Source: Nocardia farcinica (GTDB lineage Bacteria > Actinomycetota > Actinomycetes > Mycobacteriales > Mycobacteriaceae). Taken from it: a stretch of DNA of 64,000 nt. Of this stretch, positions 47,358 to 56,668 are shown in pieces. Location of the stretch: assembly GCF_001182745.1 (NCBI RefSeq), contig NZ_LN868939.1, positions 1,240,001-1,304,000 on the forward strand, written 5' to 3'. Position 1 is the stretch's first letter. Each line of letters begins with the position of its first letter. The position numbers and the translations under genes are program-made. Under the pieces are notes generated by a model. That model saw nothing but the letters and a program-made list of their open reading frames with translations. It did not search any database and was not told the origin of the DNA.

Positions 47358-47926
47358 TGTTCGAACGATTCACTCGCTCGGCCCGGACGGCCGTCGTCGT
47401 CGCCCAGGAGGAGGCCAGGGAACTGCGTTCCCCGCGCATCGAGGTGGAGCACCTGCTGCTCGGCCTGCTCGACCAGGGCGAGCCCGGGCTGCGCGAGCTG
47501 CTCGCCGAGGCCGGGCTCACCCGCGACGGCGTGCGGCGCACCCTCGCCGCCGACGCGGCCGGCGACCCGCTCGGCCCCGAGGACGCCGCGGCGCTGCGCT
47601 CGATCGGCATCGACCTCGACGCGGTACGCGAGACGCTGGCCGCGGAGTTCGGCGAGGACGCTCTCGACCGCGCGGCCCCCGAGCCGCAGCGCCGACGCTG
47701 GACCGGCGGGCACATTCCCTTCACCAAGGAGGCGAAGAAGGTGCTCGAACTGGCGTTGCGGGAGGCCCTGGCGCGCAAGGACCGTGGCATCGAATCCGGC
47801 CACGTCCTGCTCGGCATCCTGCGTGCGCCCAACGCCACCACCGAGCGGTTGTTCGGCGGTGCGGCCCGCGTCGAGTCGTTGCGTCCCCGCGTGCACGAGC
47901 TGCTGGACCGGCAGCGCGCGGCGTGA
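47357..47926 (+). CDS. Stand-alone Clp N-domain (R domain) protein
   Basis: A 189-residue protein made of two Clp repeat motifs (FTRSARTAVVVAQEEARELRSPRIEVEHLLLGLL, and FTKEAKKVLELALREAL with IESGHVLLGIL) without any AAA+ ATPase domain. Such proteins can bind substrates or adaptors of ClpC. Here it could compete with ClpC for adaptors or deliver clients. It is translated with the HTH gene upstream. Confidence 0.88.
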   Translation: MFERFTRSARTAVVVAQEEARELRSPRIEVEHLLLGLLDQGEPGLRELLAEAGLTRDGVRRTLAADAAGDPLGPEDAAALRSIGIDLDAVRETLAAEFGEDALDRAAPEPQRRRWTGGHIPFTKEAKKVLELALREALARKDRGIESGHVLLGILRAPNATTERLFGGAARVESLRPRVHELLDRQRAA

Positions 47927-47979
47927 GCGACGCGTTTCGCCGCCGCCCCGCACGCTGCGGTGCCGCTTAGCATGGGCGC

Positions 47980-48372
47980 ATGCAGCTTGTGATTCGGTTG
48001 GTCATCAACGCGGTCGCCCTGTGGCTGGCCGCCGCCTGGGTGAGCGGGATCGAGATCCTCAGCCCCGCCGAAGACGGCACCGGCGCCAGGATCGTCGTCG
48101 TGCTGGTGATCGCCGCGGTGTTCACCCTCGTCAACGCGTTGGTGAAACCGGTGGTGAAACTGCTGTCGCTGCCGCTGATCCTGCTCACCCTCGGCCTGTT
48201 CCTGCTGGTGATCAACGCCCTGATGCTGTGGCTCACCGCGAAACTGACCGAGCTGGCCGACACCAACGGCTACGGGCTCGAGGTCAACGGCTTCTGGGCG
48301 GCGGTGTTCGGCGGCATCATCGTCTCGATCGTGAACTGGGTACTGGGCGCCCTGGTGCCCGACAACGACTGA
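47980..48372 (+). CDS. Four-helix phage-holin-family membrane protein
   Basis: A 130-residue membrane protein of the mycobacterial 4-TMS holin superfamily (PF04020 type). Four helices and the conserved FTLVNALVKPVVKLLSLPLILLTLG-type core (two short parts of which are visible: VNALVKPVVK and LTLGLFLLVINA) are present. There are no phage genes around it, so it is a chromosomal family member of unknown role. TAGCAT 7 bases upstream of the ATG may be its -10 box. Confidence 0.85.
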   Translation: MQLVIRLVINAVALWLAAAWVSGIEILSPAEDGTGARIVVVLVIAAVFTLVNALVKPVVKLLSLPLILLTLGLFLLVINALMLWLTAKLTELADTNGYGLEVNGFWAAVFGGIIVSIVNWVLGALVPDND

Positions 48373-48384
48373 GCCGTACCCTAG

Positions 48385-49254
48385 TCAGCCCAGCGCGAGC
48401 GCGAGCGCGCCGAGCACCGACCAGGCCAGCAGGGCGAGACCGGAATCACGGAGCGCCGGAATGAGTTCCAGGCCCTGGCCGCCCGTGCGCACCGGCGCGT
48501 TGGCGCGGACCGCCAGCGGCGCGGCGAGCAGGCCGAGCAGCGCCCAGGGGGTGCGCAGCACCAGCAGCAGCGTGATCACGAACGGGATCAGCAGCAGCAC
48601 CAGGTGCAGTGTGCGGGTGCGGGCGTCGCCGAGTTTGACCGCCAGCGTGGTCTTTCCGGTCGCGGTGTCGGTGGGGATGTCGCGCAGGTTGTTCGCGACC
48701 AGCACCGCGCTGGAGAAGGCGCCGACGCCGACGGCAAGCGCCACGCCCACCCAGTCGATGCGCTCGGCCTGCACGAACTGCGTGCCCAGCACCGCGATCA
48801 ACCCGAAGAAGACGAAGACGGCGATCTCGCCGAATCCGCTGTAGCCGTACGGTTTGCTGCCGCCGGTGTAGAACCAGGCCCCGGCCAGGCAGACCGCGCC
48901 GATCAGCAGCAGCCACCAGGCCGTGGTCAGGGCCAGCACCAGCCCGAGCGCCGCGCCGAGCGCCAGGCTCAGGATCGCCGCGTTCTTGACCGCGGCGGGC
49001 GAGGCCAGCCGGGAACCGACCAGGCGCAGCGGCCCGACGCGCTCGTCGTCGGTGCCGCGCACGCCGTCGGAGTAGTCGTTGGCATAGTTCACCCCGACGA
49101 TGAGGGCCAGCGAAACCAGCAGGGCCAGTACAGCTTTCCACCAGACGACGGCATCCAGCGCGGCCGCCGCGCCGGTTCCGGCGATCACCGGGGCGATCGC
49201 GTTCGGCAGGGTGCGGGGCCGGGCGCCCTCGAGCCATTGCGCAGCTGTTGCCAT
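48385..49254 (-). CDS. menA: 1,4-dihydroxy-2-naphthoate polyprenyltransferase
   Basis: MenA attaches the isoprenoid tail to 1,4-dihydroxy-2-naphthoate in the membrane, near the end of menaquinone synthesis. The 289-residue protein has eight or nine helices, the NYANDYSDG aspartate motif (first prenyl-diphosphate site) and the second motif in [16 protein letters not shown]. It is convergent with the holin-like gene. Confidence 0.96.
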   Translation of the reverse strand: MATAAQWLEGARPRTLPNAIAPVIAGTGAAAALDAVVWWKAVLALLVSLALIVGVNYANDYSDGVRGTDDERVGPLRLVGSRLASPAAVKNAAILSLALGAALGLVLALTTAWWLLLIGAVCLAGAWFYTGGSKPYGYSGFGEIAVFVFFGLIAVLGTQFVQAERIDWVGVALAVGVGAFSSAVLVANNLRDIPTDTATGKTTLAVKLGDARTRTLHLVLLLIPFVITLLLVLRTPWALLGLLAAPLAVRANAPVRTGGQGLELIPALRDSGLALLAWSVLGALALALG

Positions 49255-49347
49255 GCACGCAGCCTATGCCGTGCGCGCGGCCCGAGCCGTGTCGGATTCC
49301 CGCGGCGGTGCCGCCCGCGGGGTGACGCCCGCGGGTTGACGCCGCGG

Positions 49348-49812
49348 TCAGGCGCCCGATTCGGCGGCGACTCGCAGCCTGGCCAGTCCCTTCTCGAAGT
49401 CCTTACCGATCAGCCGGTCCATCGGGATCACCGCGGCGAACACGGCCCCCAGGCCGCTCCGCTCGCCGCGCATCCGCCACGCCACCTCCGTGCTGGTGGT
49501 GCCGACCGGCGCGAGGGTGAAGGTGACGTCGTTCGTGGCGCGCATCGGCTTGCGGAACTCGAGCCGCACCCCCACTTCACGGCCGGTGTCGGTGACGATC
49601 TCCATCGTCCCCGCGCCCGCCTTGCGATTGCCCTGCCAGGAGTACCGGGCGCCCGGGCCGGACTCGGGCCCGGAGTATTCGCGCCGCAGCGCCGGATCGA
49701 GGTCCTCCCACGGGGACCACTCGCGCCACCGGCGCAGATCGGCGATCAGCGCGTGCACCTGTTCCGGTTGCGCCGAGATCACGGTGTGGCGCACCACTTC
49801 GAACTCACCCAT
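49348..49812 (-). CDS. SRPBCC (polyketide cyclase-like) family protein
   Basis: A 154-residue START/SRPBCC fold protein. WREWSPWEDLDP, the central beta strands and a C-terminal helix (DFEKGLARLRVAAE) match the family. It probably binds a hydrophobic ligand; none is known. It is divergent from the large SARP-type regulator. Confidence 0.85.
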   Translation of the reverse strand: MGEFEVVRHTVISAQPEQVHALIADLRRWREWSPWEDLDPALRREYSGPESGPGARYSWQGNRKAGAGTMEIVTDTGREVGVRLEFRKPMRATNDVTFTLAPVGTTSTEVAWRMRGERSGLGAVFAAVIPMDRLIGKDFEKGLARLRVAAESGA

Positions 49813-49883
49813 GCGGCCAGGCTAGGCGCAGTGCCGCCGGTTACGGCGGGAAAATGCGCGGGGAATCGGCGCTGGCTCTCACC

Positions 49884-49889
49884 TACGAT
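49884..49889 (+). promoter_or_regulatory. -10 box of the SARP-type regulator
   Basis: TACGAT lies 10 bases before the ATG at 49900. It overlaps the other candidate ATG at 49888, which makes the latter unlikely to be in the message. Confidence 0.4.
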
Positions 49890-49899
49890 GACGGATGGC

Positions 49900-52800
49900 A
49901 TGTGTGCACACCAGCGCGGCCTCGCCGGCCCGGCCCCCACCCTCACCTCGTCGGGCGACGAGGCGATCGTCGTAGGTCTGCTCGGCGAGGTCGCGCTGCG
50001 ACGCGACGCCGCGCTCGTGCCGGTGCCGGGGGTGCGCGCCCGGCTGCTGCTCACCGCGCTGGCGCTGCGGCCCGGCCGGCACCGCGGTGCGACGTCGCTG
50101 ATCGAGGACGTCTGGGGCGACAGCCCGCCGCGTGCCCCGATGAACGCCCTGCACACGCAGGTCTCCCGGCTGCGCGCCGCCCTGCCCGACGGTGCCGTGG
50201 AGGCCGGGCCCGCCGGATATCGGCTGCTGCTGCGGCCCGCGCAGGTCGACCTCGCCCGGGCGGGGGAACTGCTCGCCCTGGCCCGCGAGCACGTCCGCGG
50301 TGCGAACGGTTCGGCGGGCGACGTGGCCGCCGGGCTCGCCGCCGTTTCCGCCGCCCGCGCCCTGTGGCGCGGGGAGCCCGCCGCCGACCTGCCACCCGGA
50401 CCCGTCACCGATGACCTGCGCACCGCCGCCGGTGCCCTCGCCGCCGACCTCGACGCGGTGGAACTGACCCTGCGCGAAGCCGACGGCGACACCGAGGCCG
50501 CGCTGCGAATCGCCCGGCGCGCCGCGGCGGCGGACCCGCTGAGCGAGCCCGCCCAGCTGGCCCTGCTGCGCCTGCTCGCCGCCACCGGTCGCCCGACCGA
50601 GGCACTGGAATCGTTCGCCGCCTTCCGCGCCCGTCTCGCCGACGAACTCGGCGCCGATCCCGGCCCCACGCTGGTCGCGATGAACACCGCGATCCTGCGT
50701 GGTGAGCCCGTAGTTCCGGTCCCGCGCCCGGCTTCGGCCGGACCGGCGCGGGGTGCCGGGCACGAGCGAGCGGCGGCCGGCGGCAGCGCGCCGACTACCC
50801 CGGGCACCCATCCCGCCATCGGCCTGCGCGCCGCCCCGAACCCGTTGCTCGGGCGAGAAGCCGACCTCACGGCGCTGCTCGGGCTGGTCGAGCAGGCACG
50901 GGTGGTGACGGTGCTCGGCCCCGGCGGCACCGGGAAGACCCGGATCGCCAACGAACTCGGCGCGCGGATGACCCGCCGCGAGCCGGTGGTGCTGGTGGAG
51001 TTGGCGTCGGTGCGTTCCGGCCCTGGTGCCGACGCCCGCGTCGAGGTGGAGGCCGCGATCAGCGCGACTCTCGGTCTCGGCGAGGTGGTGCGTGAACCGG
51101 GCGGCCTGCTGCGCCCGGGCCGCGTCGACTTCGGGCGGCGGCTGCGCGAGGCGTTGGCCGCCCGGCCGATCCTGCTGATCCTGGACAACTGTGAACACCT
51201 GGTGGACGCGGTCGCCGCGGTGGTCGCCGATCTGATCGGCGCCTGCGAGCACCTGACCGTCGTCACCACCAGCCGGGCGCCGCTGGCCATCACCGCCGAA
51301 ACCGTCTATCCCCTGGACCCGTTGGCGATCGACCCGGCCGGTTCGCCCGCGACCGAACTGTTCGCCGCGCGTGCCAGGGCGGTGCGGCCCACGGTTCGCC
51401 TCGACCCCGAAGTGGTCGCGCGGCTGTGCGCGATGCTCGACGGACTGCCGCTGGCCATCGAACTCGCGGCGGCGCGCACCCGCACCATGAGCGTCGAGGA
51501 GATCGAGCGCCGCCTCGAACACCGCTTCGCGCTGCTGCGTTCCGGTGACCGCACCTCGCCGGAACGTCACCGCACCCTGCACGCGGTGATCGCCTGGAGC
51601 TGGAACCTGCTCGACGAACCCCAGCAGCGCGCGCTGCGCCGGATGTGCCGCTTCCCGGCCGGTTTCACGCTCGCGGCCGCCGAGATCGTGGCGGGCGGAC
51701 CGGACGCCGCGGAGGCCATCGAAGGGTTGGTGAGCCAGTCGCTGCTGACCGTGCTCGAGGGGGCCGAGGGCACGGGCGTGCGGTATCGGATGCTGGAGAC
51801 GGTTCGCGAGTTCGGTGAGGAACAGCTCGGGGCCGAGGAGGCCGACCTGGTCGTCGCCCGCATGGCCGCGTGGGGGCGCAGCTACGCCCGCGACGCCCTG
51901 CGACGCTACCGGGCCGCCGAGCAGCTGGCCACGGTGCATTCGGTCGCCGAGGAGGTCGACAACCTGGTCGCGGTGCTGCGCGCGGCGGCCGACCGCGGTG
52001 ACGGCGCGACGGCGTACCGGGTGTTCCCGGTCGCGGGACTGCTGTGGATGATGCGCGGCGCGCATCTGGATCTGCTCGCGTGGGCGCCGCGCGTGCTCGA
52101 CTGCCTGCCCGAGGGCGACGATCCGGCCGGTATCGACGCCGACCTGCACATGTTGGCCTGCCTGTTGATCGCGGTGCACACCGTCTACATCAGCGCCGAG
52201 GCACGTCCGTTCCTCGCCACCCGCATGCGGATCCGGCGGTTGCTGCGCCGCGCGCGCGACCTCGATCCGAGCCTGCGCCTGCTCGGCGAACTCGCCTGCG
52301 CCGACCTGTCCGGCCGGCGCCTGCCCCGGCTGCTGGCCGAGGGAGCCCGCTCGCCGGACCCCGACGTGCGCATCGCGGCGCTGGTGGCCAGGGCGAACCT
52401 GCGGGAGAACGCCGGTCTGGTGCACGGGTCCACCCGCGACGCGCAACGGGCGCTCGAACTGCTCCGCGACCGCGATCCGTGGGGCACCGCGCTGGTGTGC
52501 CAGCACCTGGGCCAGCTCGGCGGGCAGACCGCTCACTACGCCGAATCGGTGCGGCACTACCGCCGGGCGGTCGAACTGCTGCGGTTGCTCGGCGCGCACG
52601 AGGAGATCATGGAGATCCGCAGCTTCCTCGCGGTGGCGTTGATCGCCGACGGCAGGCCGCAGGAGGGCGCGCGGGAACTGGAGTTCGCGTTCGAGGGGGC
52701 CGACCGGTCCCATCCCGCGCCCGTCGACGATCCCGGCATCCTGCGCAACCACCGGCTCTCCGCGGTCGCCGCGGCCGTCGCCGAATTGCGGTTGGCCCAG

Positions 52801-53349
52801 GGCGATGTCGATGCGGGCTTGCGCTACTACCACCGCGCCCTGGATCTGCTCGGCTGGCCGCAGGACAACCTGGTGCCGGGGCCGGGCGGGTTGATGCTGG
52901 CCGCCGCCGCGATCGGTGCGCACGTCCTGCACGGGCGGGCGGACCGGGCCGCGACACTGGCCGATCAGGTGGCCGCGGGTGCCGCGGTCCGGCTCGCCCA
53001 GTTCTACGACCTGCCGCAGGTCGGGTCGGCGGCCTGCGCGATCGGGTCGTGGCTGCTTGCGCTCGACCCGTCCTCGGCGACCGGCCTGGAACTGCTCGTG
53101 CTCGCCGCCCGCGCCGTGGCCCGCCAGGACTATCCGTCGATGACGCTGCGCCGCCACATCGACCTGCACACCCCGCGGGTCGGCGCCGACCGCTTCGACG
53201 CGGCGGTGCGCGCGGGCGCGGTCACCGGCAGGCTCGCCGCCGCGCACCGCATCATCGAGCTGCTCCGGGCGAGCTTCCCGGTGGCCGACGGCGAAGGCCG
53301 GGACCGCGACGCGCGATCCCGGACCGACGCTCAGGCGCGGCGCATGTAG
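49900..53349 (+). CDS. Large SARP-type transcriptional regulator with ATPase and TPR domains
   Basis: A 1149-residue AfsR/SARP-like regulator. An OmpR-type winged helix (about 15-95) and a bacterial transcriptional activation domain (about 100-245) are followed by an NB-ARC-type ATPase with Walker A GPGGTGKT (about residue 341) and Walker B LLILDNCEH. A C-terminal TPR-like helical half completes it. Such proteins activate secondary-metabolite or secretion genes. The best local target is the DrrAB pair, whose last gene overlaps its 3' end by 19 bases on the other strand. Confidence 0.87.
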   Translation: MCAHQRGLAGPAPTLTSSGDEAIVVGLLGEVALRRDAALVPVPGVRARLLLTALALRPGRHRGATSLIEDVWGDSPPRAPMNALHTQVSRLRAALPDGAVEAGPAGYRLLLRPAQVDLARAGELLALAREHVRGANGSAGDVAAGLAAVSAARALWRGEPAADLPPGPVTDDLRTAAGALAADLDAVELTLREADGDTEAALRIARRAAAADPLSEPAQLALLRLLAATGRPTEALESFAAFRARLADELGADPGPTLVAMNTAILRGEPVVPVPRPASAGPARGAGHERAAAGGSAPTTPGTHPAIGLRAAPNPLLGREADLTALLGLVEQARVVTVLGPGGTGKTRIANELGARMTRREPVVLVELASVRSGPGADARVEVEAAISATLGLGEVVREPGGLLRPGRVDFGRRLREALAARPILLILDNCEHLVDAVAAVVADLIGACEHLTVVTTSRAPLAITAETVYPLDPLAIDPAGSPATELFAARARAVRPTVRLDPEVVARLCAMLDGLPLAIELAAARTRTMSVEEIERRLEHRFALLRSGDRTSPERHRTLHAVIAWSWNLLDEPQQRALRRMCRFPAGFTLAAAEIVAGGPDAAEAIEGLVSQSLLTVLEGAEGTGVRYRMLETVREFGEEQLGAEEADLVVARMAAWGRSYARDALRRYRAAEQLATVHSVAEEVDNLVAVLRAAADRGDGATAYRVFPVAGLLWMMRGAHLDLLAWAPRVLDCLPEGDDPAGIDADLHMLACLLIAVHTVYISAEARPFLATRMRIRRLLRRARDLDPSLRLLGELACADLSGRRLPRLLAEGARSPDPDVRIAALVARANLRENAGLVHGSTRDAQRALELLRDRDPWGTALVCQHLGQLGGQTAHYAESVRHYRRAVELLRLLGAHEEIMEIRSFLAVALIADGRPQEGARELEFAFEGADRSHPAPVDDPGILRNHRLSAVAAAVAELRLAQGDVDAGLRYYHRALDLLGWPQDNLVPGPGGLMLAAAAIGAHVLHGRADRAATLADQVAAGAAVRLAQFYDLPQVGSAACAIGSWLLALDPSSATGLELLVLAARAVARQDYPSMTLRRHIDLHTPRVGADRFDAAVRAGAVTGRLAAAHRIIELLRASFPVADGEGRDRDARSRTDAQARRM

Positions 53350-54170
53350 GCCCGCACGGTCAGCGGTGCGAAGATCACGATGACCGCGGCGGAGCCGATC
53401 AGCGACCAGGCCAGGTTGCTGCCGTAGAAGTTGTCGTTCATCAGTTCACGACAGGCGTTGACCATGTAGTAGACCGGGTTGGCGTGGTTGATCGCCTGCA
53501 TCCAGCCGGGCATGGTCTGCACCGGGGCGAACGCGCCGGACATGAACGTCAGCGGGAACATCACCATCATCGAGATGCCCTGCACGGACGCCGCGCTCTT
53601 GCCGGTGACCCCGACCAGCGCCCAGATCCAGCTGATGGCGAACGAGCACAGCACGATCACCAGCGACGCGGCCAGCACCCCGGCCGAGCCGCCGCCCGGC
53701 CGGTACCCCAGGCACAGACCGACCACCACGGTGAGCGCGGTGGCGATGCCGTAGCGCACCATGTCGGCGATCAGCGCTCCGGCCAGCGCCGAGATGCGGG
53801 CGATCGGCAGGGATTTGAAGCGGTCGAACACGCCCTTGTCCATGTCCTCACGCAGCTGGGTGCCGGTCACCACGGAGGTGAGCACCACCGTCTGCACGAG
53901 GATGCCGGGGATCAGGATGGGCAGGTAGTCGTGCACGTTCCCGGAGATCGCGCCGCCGAAGATGTAGGTGAACAGCGCGGTGAACAGGATCGGCTGCACC
54001 GTGACGTCGAAGAGCTGCTCCGGTTTGTGTTTGATCTTGAGCACACCGCGATAGGCCATCGTGAACGAGGCGGCCAGGGTGCGGCGCAGGCCGATGTGGT
54101 TGTCGGCCCGGGGAGTTCGGGTGGGTGCGGTGGCGGTGGCCGCGGTGCGGGTGGCGGTGGCGGTGGTCAT
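53331..54170 (-). CDS. ABC-2 type exporter permease (DrrB-like)
   Basis: A 279-residue membrane protein with six helices of the ABC-2/DrrB family. The amphipathic FDRFKSLPIARISAL segment and NPVYYMVNACRELM near the end are typical. It pairs with the ATPase gene, whose stop overlaps its start. It probably exports a lipid, drug or secondary metabolite. The tail overlaps the SARP gene by 19 bases. Confidence 0.9.
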   Translation of the reverse strand: MTTATATRTAATATAPTRTPRADNHIGLRRTLAASFTMAYRGVLKIKHKPEQLFDVTVQPILFTALFTYIFGGAISGNVHDYLPILIPGILVQTVVLTSVVTGTQLREDMDKGVFDRFKSLPIARISALAGALIADMVRYGIATALTVVVGLCLGYRPGGGSAGVLAASLVIVLCSFAISWIWALVGVTGKSAASVQGISMMVMFPLTFMSGAFAPVQTMPGWMQAINHANPVYYMVNACRELMNDNFYGSNLAWSLIGSAAVIVIFAPLTVRAYMRRA

Positions 54171-55162
54171 GCCGCGCTCCGTTCGGTGTCGTCGTCGGCC
54201 GGGTGGCCGGTGATGGTGAGGAAGACTTCGTCGAGGCTCGGTTTGCTGACCGAGATCTCGTCGATGGCGATGTCGTGTTCGCGCAGCCGGATCAGCAGGT
54301 CGGTGGTGAGGCCCGCCTCGCGCAGCGGCGCGGTGAGCCTGCCCGCCTCCGGGGTGATCTGCGCCTCCACGCCGAGCAGTTCGCCGATCACGCGGCGCGC
54401 CTGCTCGAGCAGTGCCCGGTCGGCCAGGGTGAGGTGCAGGGACGAACCGCCGATGCCGGCCTTCAGTTCGTCGGCGGTGCCGTCGGCGATCACCCGGCCG
54501 CGGTCGATCACCGCGATCCGGTCGGCCAGCTGATCGGCTTCGTCGAGGTACTGGGTGGTCAGCAGCACGGTCGCGCCGTCGGCGACGAGTCTGCGGATGG
54601 TGTCCCACATCTGGGCGCGGGTGCGCGGGTCCAGGCCGGTGGTCGGCTCGTCGAGGAACAGCAGCGGCGGGGTGGAGATCAGGCTGGCGGCCAGGTCGAG
54701 CCTGCGGCGCATACCGCCGGAGAAGTTCTTCAACGGCTTGTTCGCCGCCTCGGTGAGGTCGAACTCCTCGAGCAGGTCGGCGGCGCGGGTGCGGGCCGCG
54801 GCACGGGTCAGGCCGAGCAGCCTGGCGAAGATCACCAGGTTCTCCACGGCGGTGAGATCCTCGTCCACCGAGGCGTACTGGCCGGTGAGCCCGAGCAGCG
54901 AGCGCACCGCGGTGGGCTCGGCGACCACGTCGTGGCCGAAGATCCTGGCGCTGCCGCCGTCGGGGCGCAGCAGGGTCGAGAGCATGCGGATGGTGGTGGT
55001 CTTGCCCGCCCCGTTCGGTCCGAGCACGCCGTAGACCGCACCCTGCGGCACGGTCAGGCTGACGCCGTCCACGGCCCGCTGCTGTCCGAACACCTTGACC
55101 AGGCGGTCCGCCTCGACGGCGGGTACGGCGGTCGGTGAAGTCATGGCGGTTGGTGATGTCAT
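54167..55162 (-). CDS. ABC exporter ATP-binding protein (DrrA-like)
   Basis: A 331-residue ATPase. It has Walker A GPNGAGKTTT, Q-loop, signature NFSGGMRRRLDLA, Walker B LLFLDEPTTGLDP and the H/Q-loop TTQYLDEADQLAD, plus the DrrA-type C-terminal extension. The start is uncertain: the first residues are an in-frame repeat MTSPTA-MTSPTA, so ATG 55162 or ATG 55144 could be used. It forms an exporter with the permease that follows. Confidence 0.92.
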   Translation of the reverse strand: MTSPTAMTSPTAVPAVEADRLVKVFGQQRAVDGVSLTVPQGAVYGVLGPNGAGKTTTIRMLSTLLRPDGGSARIFGHDVVAEPTAVRSLLGLTGQYASVDEDLTAVENLVIFARLLGLTRAAARTRAADLLEEFDLTEAANKPLKNFSGGMRRRLDLAASLISTPPLLFLDEPTTGLDPRTRAQMWDTIRRLVADGATVLLTTQYLDEADQLADRIAVIDRGRVIADGTADELKAGIGGSSLHLTLADRALLEQARRVIGELLGVEAQITPEAGRLTAPLREAGLTTDLLIRLREHDIAIDEISVSKPSLDEVFLTITGHPADDDTERSAA

Positions 55163-55235
55163 GACAACGACTGTGCGCGGGCCCGCTTGCACGGGGCTTG
55201 CACCGCGATGGCGTCGCGCTTGCGCCGACCGCCGA

Positions 55236-56396
55236 TCAGGTGTGCGAGCGGGTGAGCAGCAGTTCGCGCAGCTTGTTGCGGTTCGGCTTGCCGGGTCCGT
55301 GCAGCGGCAGTTCGTCGAGGATCGCCAGCTCGCGCGGTGCGGCGATGGCGTCGAGTTCGCGCACCACGTGCTCGCGCAGTTCCTCGAGCGTCGGCCGGGC
55401 GCCCTCGGCGGGCACCACCGCGACCGCCACCCGTTGACCGAGCCGCTCGTCGGGCAGCCCGAGCACCACGCATTCGCTGATCGCCGGGTGGGTGACCAGC
55501 ACGGCCTCCACCACCTGCGGGATCACCAGCAGGCCGCCGGTGGTGATGGCTTCGTCGAGACGGCCGGTGACCTGGAGGACGCCGTTGTCGTAGGTGCCCG
55601 CGTCCTCGGTGCGGAACCAGCCGGGTTCGGCGAAGGCGGGATGGTCGGGCTGGCCGCGATAGCCCTTGGCGATCATCGGCCCGCCGAGCACCACCCGGCC
55701 GTCCTCGATCCGCACGAGGGTGCCCGCCAGCGGCACACCGTCGTAGACGCAGCCGCCGCAGGTCTCGCTCATGCCGTAGGTGCGCACCACGTTGATGCCG
55801 AGTTCCCTGGCCCGCTCGTACACCGGCGCCGGCGTGGCGGCGCCGCCCACCAGCACCGCGTCCAGGTCGGCCAGTGCCGCGGCGGCCTCGGGCTCCTCGA
55901 TCGCCTTGATCAGCTGGGTCGGCACCAGCGAGGTGTAGCGGCGCTCGCCACGCATGCCGGAGATCGCCCCGGCCAGCGCCTCGGGCAGGAAGCCGCCGGA
56001 AACGTCGAGCACCGTCGGCTCGGTTCCGGCCAGGATGCTGCGCATCAGCACTTGCAGACCGGCGATGTGATGGGTGGGCAGCGCCAGCAACCAGGTGCCC
56101 GGCCCGCCCAGCCGGTCATGGGTGGCGGTGCCGCTGGCTCGCAGTGCCGAGGAACTGAGCATCGCGCCCTTGGGCACGCCGGTCGTGCCGGAGGTGGTGA
56201 CCACCAGGGCCACGTCGTCGTCGATCGGGTCGCCGGGGCGCAACGCGTCGGCCAAGCGGCGGGCCTCGCGCCGATCGGTGGTGGGGATGGGCAGCCACGC
56301 CGGGCCGTTGCCCTCCATCGCCTCGCGCAGATGCGGGAGCACATCCCCGACGCCTGATCCGGTGGGCATCGGCAGCGTTCGCAGGGTGTTGCTCAC
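55236..56396 (-). CDS. menE: o-Succinylbenzoate-CoA ligase
   Basis: MenE activates o-succinylbenzoate with ATP and CoA in menaquinone synthesis. The 386-residue adenylate-forming enzyme has the P-loop VTTSGTTGVPKGAM, YGMSETCGG, a GWFRTEDAG motif and the C-terminal lysine in GPGKPNRNKLRE. It is shorter than the usual 480-500 residues, as in other actinobacterial MenE. GTG start at 56396. The 56397-56668 gap holds nothing I can support. Confidence 0.95.
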   Translation of the reverse strand: MSNTLRTLPMPTGSGVGDVLPHLREAMEGNGPAWLPIPTTDRREARRLADALRPGDPIDDDVALVVTTSGTTGVPKGAMLSSSALRASGTATHDRLGGPGTWLLALPTHHIAGLQVLMRSILAGTEPTVLDVSGGFLPEALAGAISGMRGERRYTSLVPTQLIKAIEEPEAAAALADLDAVLVGGAATPAPVYERARELGINVVRTYGMSETCGGCVYDGVPLAGTLVRIEDGRVVLGGPMIAKGYRGQPDHPAFAEPGWFRTEDAGTYDNGVLQVTGRLDEAITTGGLLVIPQVVEAVLVTHPAISECVVLGLPDERLGQRVAVAVVPAEGARPTLEELREHVVRELDAIAAPRELAILDELPLHGPGKPNRNKLRELLLTRSHT

Positions 56397-56668
56397 GACG
56401 CGACCTCGTTCCAGCTCATGGTTCGCTCGCAGCAGGGCCTCACGATAGGGATCGTGTCATGGGCGCACGGCCGCGCGCGGAACGGGTGGGTCGGAACGTC
56501 ACGGGGTGCGCGGAGCCAGGCATCGAGACTGCGATTCACTCGTCGGACAGGACGGGGACTGCGGGTCCCGGGCATCGACGGCCGGGTGCCGCTACGCCGT
56601 AATGGTCCTCGCCGGGTACGCGCTTGGCAACTCGGCAGCCGCCGCCCGACCGGCGCTTCCGCCCGCAC

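Noticed and set aside
47980..48372. Prophage marker (holin family)
   Set aside because: It is a chromosomal family in mycolic-acid bacteria and no other phage genes are present.
49879..53247. A 1122-codon minus-strand open frame opposite the SARP gene
   Set aside because: It is Gly/Arg/Gln-rich with no domains, and is a shadow caused by high GC. The plus strand has clear winged-helix, BTAD and Walker motifs.
56397..56668. Possible small gene between menE and the VOC gene
   Set aside because: Open frames exist on both strands but have no ribosome site, start context or recognisable product.
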